A stretch of 64,000 nucleotides of DNA from Actinomadura logoneensis (GTDB taxonomy: Bacteria; Actinomycetota; Actinomycetes; Streptosporangiales; Streptosporangiaceae), in assembly GCF_003428695.1 (NCBI RefSeq), contig NZ_QURH01000199.1:1-64000 (forward strand), given 5' to 3'. Positions 43,847 through 51,765 of the stretch are shown here, in pieces. The position numbers and the translations under genes are program-made. Position 1 is the first letter of the stretch; the number at the start of each line of letters is the position of its first letter. The notes under the pieces are model-generated. The model saw only the letters and a list, made by a program, of their open reading frames with translations, did not search any database and had not been told where the DNA came from.

Positions 43847-45684
43847 GCCACGCCCAGCGGGACGCGCAGCGCCTCGGCGACGGTGGCCGCCACACGGGCG
43901 TTGGACGCCGCGTCGCGGACCGCGATCCGCACCGTCCTGCCCTCGAACGCGGGGGACAGCGGGGACAGGTCGCGCAGGAACACGCCCTGCCGTCGGCAGC
44001 GCTCCACCAGCCGCGCCGCGCCGATCCCGCCGTGCGGGAGCGTGAGCAGGACGAAGTTCGCCACCGACTCGCTGACGTCCACGTGCATGCTGACGTCCAC
44101 GTGCTCGCTGACGTCCGCAGCGGCGTTGGTCGCGGCGAGCATGGCGGCCAGCTCCGCGCGCAGCACCGCCGTCTGCGCCCACCGTTCGGCGTAGTACGCC
44201 GGATCGCGCAGCGCGCTGACCGCGGCGATCTGTGCGGGCAGGCTCACCGCCCAGGGCGGAGTCCATCGCCGCATCTCCGCCGCGATCGGCGGCGGCGCGG
44301 TGAGGTAGGCCGCGCGCAGGCCCGACAGCGCGTACATCTTGGACAGGGACGTGCAGATGACGACGTTGTCGGTCGTCACCGCGTACGACTCCAGCGACTG
44401 CTCCGCACCGATGTAGCCCATGTAGGTCTCGTCGATCCAGAAGCGGGTTCCGGCGGGTGCGCCCGCCAGCACCGCGCGCAGGTCGGCGGCGTCGAGGTGC
44501 ACTCCGGTCGGGTTGTTGGGATTGACGATGACGACCAGGTCGTAGCGGTTCCGCAGGGCGTCGGCGAGGCGTCCCGGATCGATCCGCCATCCGTCGCGGC
44601 GGTACACCGGGAACCGGTCGACGCGGCAGCCGACCACCCGTTCGACGACGTGGGCGTACTCGCCGTAGCACGGGTCGATCAGCAGGACCCGGCTGGAGGC
44701 GTCCAGCCAGCCGCGGAACGCGCGGAAGATCAGGTCGGACGATCCGGCGCCGACCGCGACGGCCTCCTCGGGCAGGCCCCGGCGGAGCGCGATCTCTTCG
44801 ATGAGCCCTTCGGCGCGCACCGGCGGAGAGGTCCGGGAGATCCACTCCAGCCCGTCCGTCAGGGCCGCGACGGCGGTGGGGCTGGGCGGGAACCAGGCGT
44901 CGAGCACGTCGGCGGGCACCACGTCGCGGTGCGCGTCCAGAGTGTCGAACCTCCGTCCCAGTGCCTCGATGGAGGCGCCGCCGTGGGCGCAGGACTCGTC
45001 CTCGGGAAGGAAGGGGACGTCCAGGCCCCATTCCACCAGCGGTCGCATGTCCTGCAGCAGCGGGCCGTACTCCCGCAGAGTCCGCCGGACGAGCTCCGCC
45101 ACGTCCCCGGTCAGCAGCTGGAACTCGACGGCGCCCGAACGCACGGCCGTGCCGGTGGACGTGAGGCCGAGCGAGAGGTACATCGGCAGCAGCTCGACCC
45201 GTCCCATGGCCACGATGCTCCTGCCCGCGTGCGCCATGACCCAGCGGAGCGCCGCGTACATCAGCAGTTTGCCGATCATCTCTCCGCGCAGGTCCGGCGC
45301 GACGGCGAGGATGCGGATCTCGAACAGCCCGTCCGCGGACAACGCCGGATGCTCGGCCCGGCGGACGTACTTGTCGATCGAGTACCGGCCGGCCCACGGC
45401 GGTGTCACGCTGACGAACCCGGCCGGCTCGCCGTGGCGGAAGGCCGCGATGTAGACGTTCCGTCCGTCGAGCTCGTCGGTGAGCACCCCGGCGGCGTTGG
45501 GGGAGTGCTGGCCGAGCTCCCGCGCGTACACCTCGTGCCGGAGGCGGCCGATCCACTCCCGGTCCTTCTCCGCCGCCGGGCGCAGCTCCAACCCGTCGGC
45601 GAAGGCCGCGGCGGAGGACTCCGCACCCGTCGTCACGAAGGCCGCGGCGGAGGACGTTCCTGCAAGTCGTTGGTCGTTTCTCAT
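43843..45684 (-). CDS. GNAT-aminotransferase fusion protein
   Basis: About 613 aa. I choose the ATG at 45684, where GGACGGGG is eight bases away; an ATG at 45690 and a GTG at 45693 are too close to it. Residues 30-225 form a GNAT-like acyltransferase domain (FEIRILAVAPDLRGEMIGKL, SIVAMGRVELLPMYLSLGL). From about 260 a fold-type I PLP aminotransferase of the histidinol-phosphate type follows: GAGSSDLIFRAFRGW, IVNPNNPTGVHLD, IDETYMGYIG and CTSLSKMYALSGLR (PLP Lys near 449). It is coupled to the CdsA-like gene. Joint action in making an amino-modified, acylated, CDP-activated product is inference. Confidence 0.85.
   Translation of the reverse strand: MRNDQRLAGTSSAAAFVTTGAESSAAAFADGLELRPAAEKDREWIGRLRHEVYARELGQHSPNAAGVLTDELDGRNVYIAAFRHGEPAGFVSVTPPWAGRYSIDKYVRRAEHPALSADGLFEIRILAVAPDLRGEMIGKLLMYAALRWVMAHAGRSIVAMGRVELLPMYLSLGLTSTGTAVRSGAVEFQLLTGDVAELVRRTLREYGPLLQDMRPLVEWGLDVPFLPEDESCAHGGASIEALGRRFDTLDAHRDVVPADVLDAWFPPSPTAVAALTDGLEWISRTSPPVRAEGLIEEIALRRGLPEEAVAVGAGSSDLIFRAFRGWLDASSRVLLIDPCYGEYAHVVERVVGCRVDRFPVYRRDGWRIDPGRLADALRNRYDLVVIVNPNNPTGVHLDAADLRAVLAGAPAGTRFWIDETYMGYIGAEQSLESYAVTTDNVVICTSLSKMYALSGLRAAYLTAPPPIAAEMRRWTPPWAVSLPAQIAAVSALRDPAYYAERWAQTAVLRAELAAMLAATNAAADVSEHVDVSMHVDVSESVANFVLLTLPHGGIGAARLVERCRRQGVFLRDLSPLSPAFEGRTVRIAVRDAASNARVAATVAEALRVPLGVA
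44071..44116. repeat. 18-bp tandem repeat inside aminotransferase gene
   Basis: Two units beginning GCTGACGTCCACGTGC (44071-44088, 44089-44106) plus a partial third encode the DVSEHVDVSMHVDVSESV stretch. The length stays in frame and probably varies between strains. Confidence 0.8.
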
Positions 45685-45803
45685 GTGCATCACCCCGTCC
45701 GCAACTCTGGAGCAGCCCGCCGCCGCCCGCGTGAGTACCCGTACTCACCGGTCGTGTGCGGCCGTACTCAGCTGGAGACGCGGGAGCCTCTACGATCTTC
45801 TGC

Positions 45804-46541
45804 ATGGCAACGAGACTGGTGCAGATCAACATGAAGGCCCACGACGCCATCGCGCTCGGACGGTTCTGGGCCGACGCGCTCGGCTGGATCGTCGAGGACG
45901 AGGACCCCGGTTGCACCAGCCTCACGCCCGCGGACTTCTCCTATCCCGACCCCACCGCCGTCTGCGTCGACCTCATCGGCCGTCCGGAGCCCAAGACGGT
46001 GAAGAACCGGGTGCATCTCGACCTGGCGACCACCTCGGACGCCCATCACGCCGAGCTGGTCGCGCGTCTCAAGGAGCTCGGCGCGACCAACGCGGACGTG
46101 GGCCAGGGCGACGTCCCCTGGACCGTCCTGGCCGACCCGGAGGGCAACGAGTTCTGCGTCCTGGAGCCCCGGGAGATCTACCGGGACACCGGCCCGATCG
46201 CCGCGGTGGTCGTCGACTGCGCGGACCCGAAGGCCATCGCGCGCTTCTGGGACGAGGCGATGGACTGGACGCTGCACGAGGTGACCGACGAGAGCGCGAG
46301 GCTGCGTTCCGCCCAGGGCGTCGGCCCCTACCTGGAGTTCGTCCGGAACCCCGACCCCAAGGTCGGATGGAACCGGGTCCACCTCGACGTCCGCCCCTAC
46401 CCCGGGGACGACATGGCGGAGGAGGAGGCCCGCCTTCGCTCCCTCGGCGCCACCGACCCCGGCATCGACCAGTCCGACCTCGGCTGGAGGATCCTCGTCG
46501 ATCCCGAGGGCAACGAGTTCTGCCTTCTCGCCCCGCGCTGA
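45804..46541 (+). CDS. VOC-family protein, two glyoxalase-like domains
   Basis: 245 aa from the ATG at 45804. Two similar halves each start with an INMKAHD/VVVDCADPK-type strand and end in a DPEGNEFCVLEPR/DPEGNEFCLLAPR motif with the metal-site Glu. It matches the Glyoxalase_6-like VOC proteins common in actinobacteria, possible ring-cleaving or resistance (binding) proteins. The substrate is unknown. It is divergent from the GNAT-aminotransferase gene. Confidence 0.88.
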   Translation: MATRLVQINMKAHDAIALGRFWADALGWIVEDEDPGCTSLTPADFSYPDPTAVCVDLIGRPEPKTVKNRVHLDLATTSDAHHAELVARLKELGATNADVGQGDVPWTVLADPEGNEFCVLEPREIYRDTGPIAAVVVDCADPKAIARFWDEAMDWTLHEVTDESARLRSAQGVGPYLEFVRNPDPKVGWNRVHLDVRPYPGDDMAEEEARLRSLGATDPGIDQSDLGWRILVDPEGNEFCLLAPR

Positions 46542-46584
46542 GCCCACCCCACGGACGAGCCGGACCGACGCACAGCGGCGACGG

Positions 46585-47745
46585 TCAGGAGGGCTGGAAC
46601 TCGTCGAAGAAGGCGACGGCCTCCGCCGGGTCGGCGCTCACGAGGCGTTCCAGCCCGGCCCTCGTCATCTCCGCCCACTTGCCCGCCCGCGCGCACATCT
46701 GCTCCTCGAAGGCGCGGACGGCCTCGTCCAGGTCTCCGGATCCGGCGCTCACGATGGACTCGGCGAGTTCGGCGCCTTCCAGCATCGCCAGGTTGGCGCC
46801 GACGCCCAGCGGGGGCATGAGGTGGGCGGCGTCGCCCAGCAGCGTCACGCCGCGAACGTGGGACCAGGTATGGGCCACCGGCAGGACGTACAGGGGACGA
46901 TGGGCGAACGCGGTGCCGTGGTGGAGGAGTTCGAGGACGGACGGCGCCCAGCCGTCGAAGAAGGCCAGCAGGGCTGACTGCACGGCGTGGGCGTCGGCCA
47001 GGTCCAGTTCCTTCCGGCCGGTCAGGCCCAGGTGCCGTTCCAGGTCGGTGTGCCAGTCCAGCGGCGCGCGGAACTGGGCGTACACCTTCACATGGCCGCC
47101 GCTGTTGCGCTGGGCGACGAGCGCGCGGTTCGCGCCGTACACGGCCACGGAGCCGTCGCCGATCAGCCGCGCCAGGTCGGGATGGCGCGTGTCGACGTCG
47201 TCCAGCGAGGTCTCCAGGAACGTGACGCCGGTGTAGTGCGGCTCGGCGGACGACACGGCCGGGCGGACCTTGGACCAGGCGCCGTCCGCGCCGACCACCA
47301 GGTCGAACTCCTCCTGCCGCCCGTCCGCGAACCGGATCACCGCGCCGTCGCCGCCGGTCTCCGGGACCACGGTCGTGACGGCCCGTCCCCACTCGACGTC
47401 CAGCGGGCCGAGCAGCAGGTCACGGAGCTGTCCCCGGTCGATCTCCGGATTGGCGTCCTCGTCGGGGCCGGGTTCCCAGTCGCGGAGGACGGTGCCGTCC
47501 GTATCGAGGATGCGCATGGCCTGCCCCTCCGGACGGGACAGCGACTGAAAATCCTCCAGCAGTCCCGCCTTCGCCAGGGCGAGCTGACCCAGCCCCGCGT
47601 GCAGGTCGAGGGTGCCGCCCGGAGGACGGGCGTCGGGGGAGGGATCGCGTTCGAAAACGGTGACGGGGTGGCCGTGGAGGTGCAGGACGCGGGCGCAGGT
47701 CAGACCGGCGGGGCCGGCCCCGACCACGGCCATACGATGTCTCAT
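46585..47745 (-). CDS. FAD-dependent monooxygenase (TetX-like)
   Basis: 386 aa. It has the flavin-binding start VVGAGPAGLTCARVLHLHGH (GxGxxG at 9-14), the DG motif DLVVGADGAWSKVRP (151-155) and GVTLLGDAAHLMPPLGVGAN (GD at 304-305). The class A aromatic hydroxylase layout and length match TetX/PgaE-like enzymes, which hydroxylate polycyclic substrates or tetracyclines. A 33-bp operator ends three bases from its start codon, and the divergent TetR gene shares it, so expression is likely inducible by the substrate. Confidence 0.9.
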   Translation of the reverse strand: MRHRMAVVGAGPAGLTCARVLHLHGHPVTVFERDPSPDARPPGGTLDLHAGLGQLALAKAGLLEDFQSLSRPEGQAMRILDTDGTVLRDWEPGPDEDANPEIDRGQLRDLLLGPLDVEWGRAVTTVVPETGGDGAVIRFADGRQEEFDLVVGADGAWSKVRPAVSSAEPHYTGVTFLETSLDDVDTRHPDLARLIGDGSVAVYGANRALVAQRNSGGHVKVYAQFRAPLDWHTDLERHLGLTGRKELDLADAHAVQSALLAFFDGWAPSVLELLHHGTAFAHRPLYVLPVAHTWSHVRGVTLLGDAAHLMPPLGVGANLAMLEGAELAESIVSAGSGDLDEAVRAFEEQMCARAGKWAEMTRAGLERLVSADPAEAVAFFDEFQPS

Positions 47746-47747
47746 GT

Positions 47748-47780
47748 CGATACACCGTATGGTGTCGATACGGTGTATCG
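47748..47780. promoter_or_regulatory. TetR operator between monooxygenase and TetR gene
   Basis: CGATACACCGTAT (47748-47760) and ATACGGTGTATCG (47768-47780) form perfect 13-bp arms around GGTGTCG. A further half-site (ACGGTACGGTGTA) follows up to 47795. It covers nearly the whole gap between the two start codons. Confidence 0.8.
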
Positions 47781-47798
47781 CAACGGTACGGTGTAGCC

Positions 47799-48491
47799 AT
47801 GACTGTGTGGGACCGACCGGAGCCGCCGACCCGACCCGCGCCGCTCGACCGCGAGCGGATCGTCGCCGCCGCCGTCGCGCTGGCCGACGAGGGCGGGCTG
47901 GAGGCGGTGTCGCTGCGCAAGGTCGCCGCCCGGCTGGACGTCGGCCCGATGCGGCTGTACGGCTACATCTCCACCAAGGAGGAGCTGTTCGACCTCATGG
48001 TGGACGAGGTCCACGCCGAGATCGTCCCGGACGAGCCGCCCGGCGACTGGCGGGAGGCGCTGCGCGACCGCGCCCACCGCACCAGGCAGGCCGCCCTGCG
48101 TCACGAGTGGCTGGCCGACCTGCTGGGCGGCCGTCCGACGCTGGGGCCCAACGCCCTCGCCGCGTCCGAGGCCATGCTGGCGACCTTCGACGGCTTCGCC
48201 GACATCGACGCCGTCATGCGGGCCGTGGAGACCGTCGGCGCCTATGTGACCGGGGCGATCAGGCACGAGGTCGCGAACCTGCGTGCCGAGCGTGCCACCG
48301 GTCTCACCATGCGGGAGTGGCAGCGCGCCCATGGCCCGCACCTCAGCAAGATGCTGGCCACGGGCCGCTATCCGGCGCTGTCCAGACTCGTGCACGACGG
48401 CTCGGAAGTGGACGCCGGGACGACCTTCGCGACCAACCTGGAATGGGTCCTCGACGCCGTCGCCGCCAAGCTCGTCCCGTCGTCATCCTGA
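47799..48491 (+). CDS. TetR-family regulator with TetR_C domain
   Basis: 230 aa. The helix-turn-helix includes LDRERIVAAAVALADEGGLE, SLRKVAARLDVGPMRLYGYI and KEELFDLMVDEV, close to the TetR/ActII type proper. The C-terminal ligand domain from about 85 follows the TetR_C pattern (ATFDGFADIDAVMRAVETVG, AYVTGAIRHEVA). With the divergent TetX-like monooxygenase and the shared dyad, this is a classic regulator/enzyme pair responding to a polycyclic ligand. Confidence 0.9.
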   Translation: MTVWDRPEPPTRPAPLDRERIVAAAVALADEGGLEAVSLRKVAARLDVGPMRLYGYISTKEELFDLMVDEVHAEIVPDEPPGDWREALRDRAHRTRQAALRHEWLADLLGGRPTLGPNALAASEAMLATFDGFADIDAVMRAVETVGAYVTGAIRHEVANLRAERATGLTMREWQRAHGPHLSKMLATGRYPALSRLVHDGSEVDAGTTFATNLEWVLDAVAAKLVPSSS

Positions 48492-48585
48492 CCACCCTGG
48501 ACGCGCGCGACGCGCAGGGCGCTCGGTCAGAAACGGTTCGGCCCACCAGCGGGCGGAAAGGTCCGTCCGCTGTGCGGCCGAAAGG

Positions 48586-48888
48586 TCACCCCGCGGCTCT
48601 GTGAGTGCCCGCGGTCGCGGTCTCCGCGGCGGCCTCCGCGGGCTCGGTGGCGCTGACCTGCGACAGCAGGCCGTCCAGTGACAGCCCCAGGACGTCGGCG
48701 ACGGCGACGACCGTGAAGAAGGCCGGCGTGGGTATCCGGCCCTTCTCGATCTTCCGCAGCGTCTCGGGGGAGACCCCGGCGCGCAGCGCCACGTCCGTGA
48801 TGCTGCGCGCGCCCCTGGCCTCGCGCAGCAGTCGGCCCAGCCGTTCCCCGCGCAGGCGGTCGGCGATCGACAGCGGTTCTCGCACCAT
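48586..48888 (-). CDS. Xre-family helix-turn-helix regulator
   Basis: 100 aa. RLGRLLREARGARSITDVAL and RAGVSPETLRKIEKGRIPTP are the Cro/C1-type DNA-binding core at 17-56; an Ala/Glu/Thr-rich tail follows. Divergent from the methionine aminopeptidase gene, with a palindrome between the two starts. It probably represses the pair. Actinobacteria often pair an Xre gene with an extra aminopeptidase in this way. Confidence 0.87.
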   Translation of the reverse strand: MVREPLSIADRLRGERLGRLLREARGARSITDVALRAGVSPETLRKIEKGRIPTPAFFTVVAVADVLGLSLDGLLSQVSATEPAEAAAETATAGTHRAAG

Positions 48889-48900
48889 GCCCCTATAGTA

Positions 48901-48910
48901 ATACCGGTAT
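48901..48910. promoter_or_regulatory. Palindrome between Xre and aminopeptidase genes
   Basis: ATACCGGTAT is a perfect 10-bp palindrome inside the AT-rich gap, flanked by CTATAGTA and AGTTATTG, which extend it imperfectly. It likely serves as the Xre operator. Confidence 0.55.
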
Positions 48911-48939
48911 AGTTATTGGGGTTCGGGGAGGGAGAGACC

Positions 48940-49707
48940 GTGATCGAGCTGAAGACCGCCGGTGAGATCGAGGCGATGCGCGAGGCCGGGCGGGTGGTCG
49001 CGGCGATCCACGAACAGGCGCGGGCGCACGCCGTCCCGGGGGTGTCCCTGCGGGAGCTCGACGAGCTCGCCCGCCAGATCATGCACGAGGCCGGAGCCGG
49101 TTCGTCCTTCCTCGGCTACCACCCGTCGTTCGGCGCCACCCCCTACCCGGGCGTCATCTGCACCTCGGTGAACGAGGTGATGCTGCACGGCCTGCCCACC
49201 GGCTACCGGCTCCGGGACGGCGACCTGCTGAGCGTCGACTGCGCCGCGCACATCGACGGCTGGCACGCCGACGCCGCCGTCAGCTTCTGCGTCGGCGAGA
49301 GCCGGAAGGGCGACGAGGAGCTGATCCGGACGGCCGAGCGCATGCTGACCGCGGGCATCGAGAAGGCCGTTCCCGGTGCGCGTCTGGGCGACATCGGCCA
49401 GGCCATGTCCCGGATCGGGCGCTCGGCGGGGTACGGCATGCAGACCGACTTCGCCGGCCACGGCATCGGACGCGCCATGCACGAGGACCCGTTCGTCCCC
49501 AACGAGGGCCGCGCCGGGCGCGGGCTGCGGCTCCGTCCGGGCCTGGTCATCGCCATCGAGCCGAGCCTGATGGCCGGGGGCGGGGACGAGTACGAGATGG
49601 CCGAGGACGGCTGGTCCCTGCGCAGCCGCGACGCCAGCCGCACGGTCCACGTCGAGCATTCGGTGGCCGTGACCGACGACGGCCCGGTCATCCTCACCAC
49701 GCGGTAG
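48940..49707 (+). CDS. map: Type I methionine aminopeptidase, accessory copy
   Basis: 255 aa. A GTG at 48940 with GGGAGG eight bases before it. All catalytic residues are present: His83, metal ligands Asp100, Asp111, His174 (GHGIGRAMHEDP), Glu207 (IAIEPSL) and Glu239 (EHSVAVTDDG). It removes the initiator Met from nascent proteins. Its position among accessory genes with its own Xre regulator argues for a second copy rather than the housekeeping gene, which normally sits with adk/secY in ribosomal operons. Confidence 0.9.
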   Translation: MIELKTAGEIEAMREAGRVVAAIHEQARAHAVPGVSLRELDELARQIMHEAGAGSSFLGYHPSFGATPYPGVICTSVNEVMLHGLPTGYRLRDGDLLSVDCAAHIDGWHADAAVSFCVGESRKGDEELIRTAERMLTAGIEKAVPGARLGDIGQAMSRIGRSAGYGMQTDFAGHGIGRAMHEDPFVPNEGRAGRGLRLRPGLVIAIEPSLMAGGGDEYEMAEDGWSLRSRDASRTVHVEHSVAVTDDGPVILTTR

Positions 49708-49735
49708 TGCTCGAGCAGCGGCAGGGAATGGGCCG

Positions 49736-49762
49736 GCGCCGCCTCCCTCGGGGAGGCGGCGC
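49736..49762. terminator. Strong GC hairpin after map
   Basis: GCGCCGCCTCCC (49736-49747) pairs with GGGAGGCGGCGC (49751-49762) around TCG, 29 bases after the map stop. It has no U-tract, as usual in actinobacteria. Confidence 0.75.
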
Positions 49763-49770
49763 TGAGAATT

Positions 49771-49791
49771 CGCATATGTCGGCGATATGCG
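49771..49791. promoter_or_regulatory. Response-regulator binding site, upstream of its gene
   Basis: CGCATAT and ATATGCG flank GTCGGCG, a perfect 7-bp-arm dyad ending 20 bases before the regulator start. The same half-site returns at 51629-51663. Confidence 0.65.
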
Positions 49792-49811
49792 GAGCTGTCT
49801 AGGCTTCAGCC

Positions 49812-50489
49812 ATGCGCGTGCTGGTCGTGGAGGACGAGCCCTACCTCGCCGAAGCCGTCCGCGACGGTCTCCGGCTGGAAGCGATCGCCGCGGACATCGC
49901 CGGCGACGGCGACACCGCCCTGGAACTGCTCGGCGTCAACTCCTACGACCTCGCCGTCCTCGACCGGGACATCCCCGGCCCCTCGGGGGACGAGGTCGCC
50001 CGGCGCATCGTCGCCTCCGGCAGCGGCATGCCGATCCTCATGCTCACCGCCGCCGACCGGATCGACGACAAGGCCTCCGGGTTCGAGCTCGGCGCGGACG
50101 ACTACCTCACCAAGCCGTTCGACCTCCGGGAGCTCGTCATGCGCCTGCGCGCCCTGAACCGTAGGCGCGCCCGCGCCCGTCCGCCGGTGAGCGAGATCGC
50201 GGGGCTGCGGCTGGACCCCTTCCGCCGGGAGGTCTTCCGCGACGGACGTTACGTCGCGCTCACCCGGAAGCAGTTCGCCGTCCTGGAAGTCCTCGTCGCG
50301 GCCGAAGGCGGGGTCGTCAGCGCCGAGGAGCTGCTGGAGAAGGCCTGGGACGAGAACGTGAACCCCTTCACCAACGCCGTCCGCATCACCGTGTCGGCAC
50401 TGCGCAAGCGGCTCGGTGAACCGTGGCTGATCGCCACCGTGCCCGGCGTCGGCTACCGGATCGACACCGGCGCCCCCGGACACCGCTGA
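49812..50489 (+). CDS. OmpR-family response regulator
   Basis: 225 aa. The receiver has Glu7-Asp8, phosphoacceptor Asp51 (LAVLDRDIPGPSGDEV) and Lys in YLTKPFDL. The C-terminal winged helix shows LDPFRREVFRDGRYVALTRK, KAWDENVNPFTNAVRITVSA and VPGVGYRIDTG. Its TGA shares a base with the kinase ATG (TGATG). A dyad just upstream suggests autoregulation. Confidence 0.93.
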   Translation: MRVLVVEDEPYLAEAVRDGLRLEAIAADIAGDGDTALELLGVNSYDLAVLDRDIPGPSGDEVARRIVASGSGMPILMLTAADRIDDKASGFELGADDYLTKPFDLRELVMRLRALNRRRARARPPVSEIAGLRLDPFRREVFRDGRYVALTRKQFAVLEVLVAAEGGVVSAEELLEKAWDENVNPFTNAVRITVSALRKRLGEPWLIATVPGVGYRIDTGAPGHR

Positions 50490-51598
50490 TGGACCGGCGT
50501 TCGGGGCTCAGCGCCCGGCTGAAGCTGACCCTGAGCTACGCCGGATTCCTCTTCCTCGCGGGCACGCTCCTGCTGGCCGTGGTGTGGGTGTACCTGCTGC
50601 GCTACGTGCCCGACAACCCGCAGGGGCTTCTCGGTATCGCGCCCAACCGCCGCGTGCTGCTGCGCGTGTTCGCCCCGGCGGCGGCCTCGGCGTTGGCGTT
50701 CCTTCTGCTGTTCGGCCTGGTCGGAGGGTGGATCCTCGCCGGCCGGATGCTCGCACCGCTCACCCGGATCGCGGACGCGGCGCGCCTGGCCGCGGACGGG
50801 TCGCTGTCGCACCGGGTCGCCATGGACGGCCCCCGCGACGAGTTCCGCGAACTCGCCGACGCCTTCGACACCATGCTCGGGCGGATCGAATCCCACGTCG
50901 CCGAGCAGCGGAGGTTCGCCGCGAACGCCTCCCACGAACTGCGGACACCGCTGGCGATCTCGCAGGCGCTGATCGACGTGGCCCGCAACGACCCGCTGTG
51001 CGACCGGACCGAACTCCTCGAACGCCTCCATACCGTCAACACGCGGGCGATCGACCTCACCGAGGCCCTGCTGCTGCTCAGCCGCGCCGAACGCGGAAGC
51101 TTCGTCCGCGAGCCCGTCGACCTCTCGCTCCTTGCCGAGGAGGCCGCCGAGACGCTGCTCCCCCTGGCCGAGCAGCGCCGCATCACCCTGGACGTCACCG
51201 GCGAGACGACCCAGACCGCCGGTTCGTCCGCGCTCATCTTGCGGATGGTGACGAACCTCGTCCAGAACGCCATCGTGCACAACCTTCCGACCGGCGGCAC
51301 CGTGGCGGTCCATACCGGAACGCAGGACGGTGCGAGCGTGCTGCGCGTCGAGAACACGGGCCACCGGCTCCCGCCGGAACTGGTCCCGACCCTCACCGAG
51401 CCCTTCCAGCGCGGGACGGAGCGCATCCGCGCCGACGAACACGCGGGTGTCGGCCTCGGGCTGGCCATCGTGCACAGCGTCGTCCGGGCGCATGACGGGA
51501 CGCTCGACCTCATGCCCCGGCCGACCGGCGGCCTCGTCGTCACCGTCCGCCTTCCCCGGACGCCGACGGCGATGTCCGCGAACGGCGCCACGCCGTAG
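50489..51598 (+). CDS. Sensor histidine kinase, HAMP/HisKA type
   Basis: 369 aa. Two membrane helices (15-38 and 58-84) bracket a short external loop of about 20 residues (PDNPQGLLGIAPN), so it probably senses within or near the membrane. HAMP covers about 85-140, and the phospho-His is in NASHELRTPLAI (His149). The ATPase domain shows NLVQNAIVHN and GVGLGLAIVHSVVRAHDG. It partners the OmpR-type regulator encoded directly before it. Confidence 0.92.
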   Translation: MDRRSGLSARLKLTLSYAGFLFLAGTLLLAVVWVYLLRYVPDNPQGLLGIAPNRRVLLRVFAPAAASALAFLLLFGLVGGWILAGRMLAPLTRIADAARLAADGSLSHRVAMDGPRDEFRELADAFDTMLGRIESHVAEQRRFAANASHELRTPLAISQALIDVARNDPLCDRTELLERLHTVNTRAIDLTEALLLLSRAERGSFVREPVDLSLLAEEAAETLLPLAEQRRITLDVTGETTQTAGSSALILRMVTNLVQNAIVHNLPTGGTVAVHTGTQDGASVLRVENTGHRLPPELVPTLTEPFQRGTERIRADEHAGVGLGLAIVHSVVRAHDGTLDLMPRPTGGLVVTVRLPRTPTAMSANGATP

Positions 51599-51628
51599 GC
51601 GGCGTAGGACGGCGCTCAGAGGGCCTGG

Positions 51629-51663
51629 CGCATATCGCGGGCGTATCGAAATCCGCATACGCC
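51629..51663. promoter_or_regulatory. Cluster of response-regulator half-sites before VanZ-like gene
   Basis: CGCATAT at 51629-51635, GGCGTAT at 51640-51646 and ATACGCC at 51657-51663 (the last two a perfect dyad around ten bases) resemble the CGCATAT-N7-ATATGCG site at 49771. This suggests the same regulator acts here. Confidence 0.55.
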
Positions 51664-51765
51664 CTCGCAACGGCCCTTCGAGTTCAGTGGTGCACGGCTA
51701 CACGAGGGCGAGATCAGGCGTTCTGGCTGCGGGGATCTCCGCGGGAGGACGGGAACGGAGGCGGC

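Noticed and set aside
43847-45925. Extension of the CdsA-like frame far upstream of 43846
   Set aside because: Upstream part is a Arg/Pro-rich shadow of the aminotransferase fusion; the GTGA overlap fixes the start.
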